DNA of 64,000 nt from the NCBI RefSeq assembly GCF_028736035.1, contig NZ_CP117866.1:6758001-6822000 (forward strand), in the 5' to 3' direction. Both the position numbers and the translations under genes were made by a program. Under the pieces are notes generated by a model. The model ran no database searches, was not told the origin of the DNA, and was given only the letters and a program-made list of their open reading frames with translations. Origin of the DNA: Streptomyces sp. T12. Lineage in GTDB: Bacteria; Actinomycetota; Actinomycetes; Streptomycetales; Streptomycetaceae. Positions 63,199 to 64,000 of the stretch are shown piece by piece; position 1 is the first letter of the stretch, and each line of letters opens with the position of its first letter.

Positions 63199-63300
63199 GC
63201 AACGCCGTCTTCAGGGGCGCGGGGCTGCATCGATGTGCGGCTCCGCCGCGTGGGCGCGACCAGCCACAGACAACCCGCAGCCGCCGCACGACAGAAGCCC
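63199..63300. repeat. Dispersed Streptomyces intergenic repeat copy
   Basis: It begins GCAACGCCGTCTTCAGGGGC and continues through GCGGGGCTGCATCGATGTGC to the CGACCAGCCAC and CCGCAGCCGC parts. It is the fullest copy in this window of the family seen at about 5978 and 58301. The 292-bp gap holds it and a hairpin, no gene. Confidence 0.7.
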
Positions 63301-63347
63301 TACGGCGAAACGGCGAACGCGGCCAAAGCCAACGCAGTGCTGTGGCA

Positions 63348-63385
63348 CCCGGTCCGCGCGTCGCTGCGGGTGCACGCGGACCGGG
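63348..63385. terminator. Hairpin, possible terminator of the 63401 gene
   Basis: Perfect 11-bp arms (63348-63358 and 63375-63385) around a 16-nt loop, 16 bp beyond the stop of the minus-strand gene. There is no T tract. Confidence 0.55.
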
Positions 63386-63400
63386 GCCGTTCAGGGGGTG

Positions 63401-63823
63401 TCAGCCGACGCCGGTCAATTCCTGCGACTCGGCCTGCGCGGCAGCATGCGCGTCCATTCGCTCGGCGGCGAGGATCGCGGCAGCGGTGTCCGCACGAGAC
63501 GCAGCAACCACCAACGCCCGCCCGGCAAGCGCATGCGCCCGCCGATGCAGCGCGGCAAGCCTCGCCTCACCGCCGGAGGCACCCGCGCGGGCCGGCGAAG
63601 TGCCGCCCCGCAGTCGGCTCACCTGCTCGGCGAGCCGAGTCGCCGCCGCGTCGAGGTCGCCGGACGGCGCCGTCGCGCGCAGCTCGTCCGTGACGGCGAG
63701 CAGCGCGGCCAGGTGCCCCGCGAGCTGGATGTCCAGCTCCTCCTCGCGCGAGCGGTGGGGGAAGTCGGCGGTGTTGCCGGCCATCGTGCTGTGGACCGAC
63801 TTGGTTCGGATCGGTTCGTACAT
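63401..63823 (-). CDS. Conserved helical protein, unknown function
   Basis: A 140-residue Ala-rich, probably all-helical cytosolic protein. The first 30 residues are polar (MYEPIRTKSVHSTMAGN, FPHRSREEEL). The remainder reads as long amphipathic helices with many Ala, Arg, Glu and His, and ends in AAQAESQELTGVG. I do not recognise a family. ATG at 63823 has AGGAGG 8 nt upstream, which is one of the best ribosome sites in the window. An AT-rich inverted repeat lies about 40 bp upstream and may be a regulator site. Confidence 0.78.
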   Translation of the reverse strand: MYEPIRTKSVHSTMAGNTADFPHRSREEELDIQLAGHLAALLAVTDELRATAPSGDLDAAATRLAEQVSRLRGGTSPARAGASGGEARLAALHRRAHALAGRALVVAASRADTAAAILAAERMDAHAAAQAESQELTGVG

Positions 63824-63863
63824 GGGGATGGCCTCCTGTGCGCTGACAGGAAGCCATCCTAGC

Positions 63864-63878
63864 TTAGATTCTGTCTAA
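63864..63878. promoter_or_regulatory. AT-rich inverted repeat upstream of the 63401 gene
   Basis: TTAGA-TTCTG-TCTAA, in a locally AT-rich stretch, with TAGGAT close downstream on the minus strand as a possible -10 box. It is a plausible operator, with some likeness to Fur-family boxes. Confidence 0.45.
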
Positions 63879-63926
63879 AGTTGAGCACCTCGCAAAAAAG
63901 GGCCGCCCGCACACGCAGCGTGAGCG

Positions 63927-64000
63927 TCAGGGCTGGCTGTACCCGTCGAGGAACCGAGCGATCCGCCCCACCGCGTCCCGCAGATCCGCGACCGTCGGCA
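63927..64000 (-). CDS. C-terminal end of a protein, perhaps a PLP aminotransferase
   Basis: The last 23 residues, reading PTVADLRDAVGRIARFLDGY then SQP and a TGA stop (63927-63929), run off the window edge. The helical pattern 'LRDAVGRIARFL' is common at the C-terminus of class I aminotransferases of the AlaT/AlaA type. The fragment is too short to be sure. Confidence 0.5.
   Translation of the reverse strand, partial: PTVADLRDAVGRIARFLDGYSQP

Overview
The window comes from a high-GC actinomycete, almost certainly a Streptomyces. The codon use is strongly GC-biased. There is a mycothiol conjugate amidase (a marker of mycothiol-making actinobacteria), a sortase substrate with an LAxTG-type signal, an MmyB-type regulator, GTP-dependent PEP carboxykinase, an IdeR/DmdR-like iron box, and the genus's typical short dispersed intergenic repeats. 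No rRNA, tRNA, CRISPR array or prophage was seen. The only mobile element is one decayed TnpB (IS200/IS605-type) insertion.

Layout. 1-3.9 kb: the end of hutH, a lipoprotein with a leaderless promoter, a sortase-anchored small protein, an acidic protein and an L,D-transpeptidase lipoprotein. 4-6.8 kb: a MacB/FtsX-type ABC exporter whose permease and ATPase genes are separated by a 25-bp minisatellite. 7-13.2 kb: a large secreted subtilase, an ABM/truncated-haemoglobin fusion and a membrane-anchored STAND NTPase. 13.2-16.5 kb: an iron-siderophore uptake operon (binding protein plus two permeases, no ATPase) behind an iron box. 16.6-22.8 kb: a zinc alcohol dehydrogenase divergent from an MmyB-type regulator, a secreted DUF5829-like protein, a PAP2-type membrane enzyme, and msrA coupled to a DUF3885-like gene. 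22.9-30.5 kb: a membrane TPR-like protein, cystathionine gamma-synthase, an ECF-like sigma factor with a tiny membrane partner, MarR, threonine ammonia-lyase and a DrrAB-type exporter. 30.7-38.4 kb: a small secreted protein, an integral membrane protein, a membrane NACHT NTPase, an alpha/beta hydrolase, and the greA / DUF4307 / mca block. 38.5-43.3 kb: a 24/25-bp repeat array, a 1066-residue NTPase-TPR protein and the frameshifted tnpB. 43.4-55 kb: a YyaL-type thioredoxin-domain protein; a tightly coupled four-gene glycan operon ending in a copper-radical oxidase; a Mut7-C RNase; and an MFS exporter with its TetR. 55-64 kb: a PAQR protein, pckG, a truncated beta-propeller/Ig pseudogene, a four-gene TelA/VWA/binding-protein operon, a small conserved gene and the 3' end of a further gene.

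Two gene sets look most like systems worth following. The first (45.6-52.2 kb) joins a processive-type GT2, an ArnT-like GT, a GT2-GtrA protein and a galactose/glyoxal-oxidase-like enzyme with all copper-radical residues visible; it probably builds and oxidises a surface glycan. The second (58.7-63.1 kb) couples a TelA-family protein to two binding-protein-fold extracytoplasmic proteins, one fused to a von Willebrand A domain, plus a small membrane protein.

A recurring structural oddity is short tandem duplication at the stop codons of several unrelated genes (hutH, the subtilase, metB and the alcohol dehydrogenase; drrA is a weaker case). Several strong palindromes at promoters or between divergent genes predict operators.
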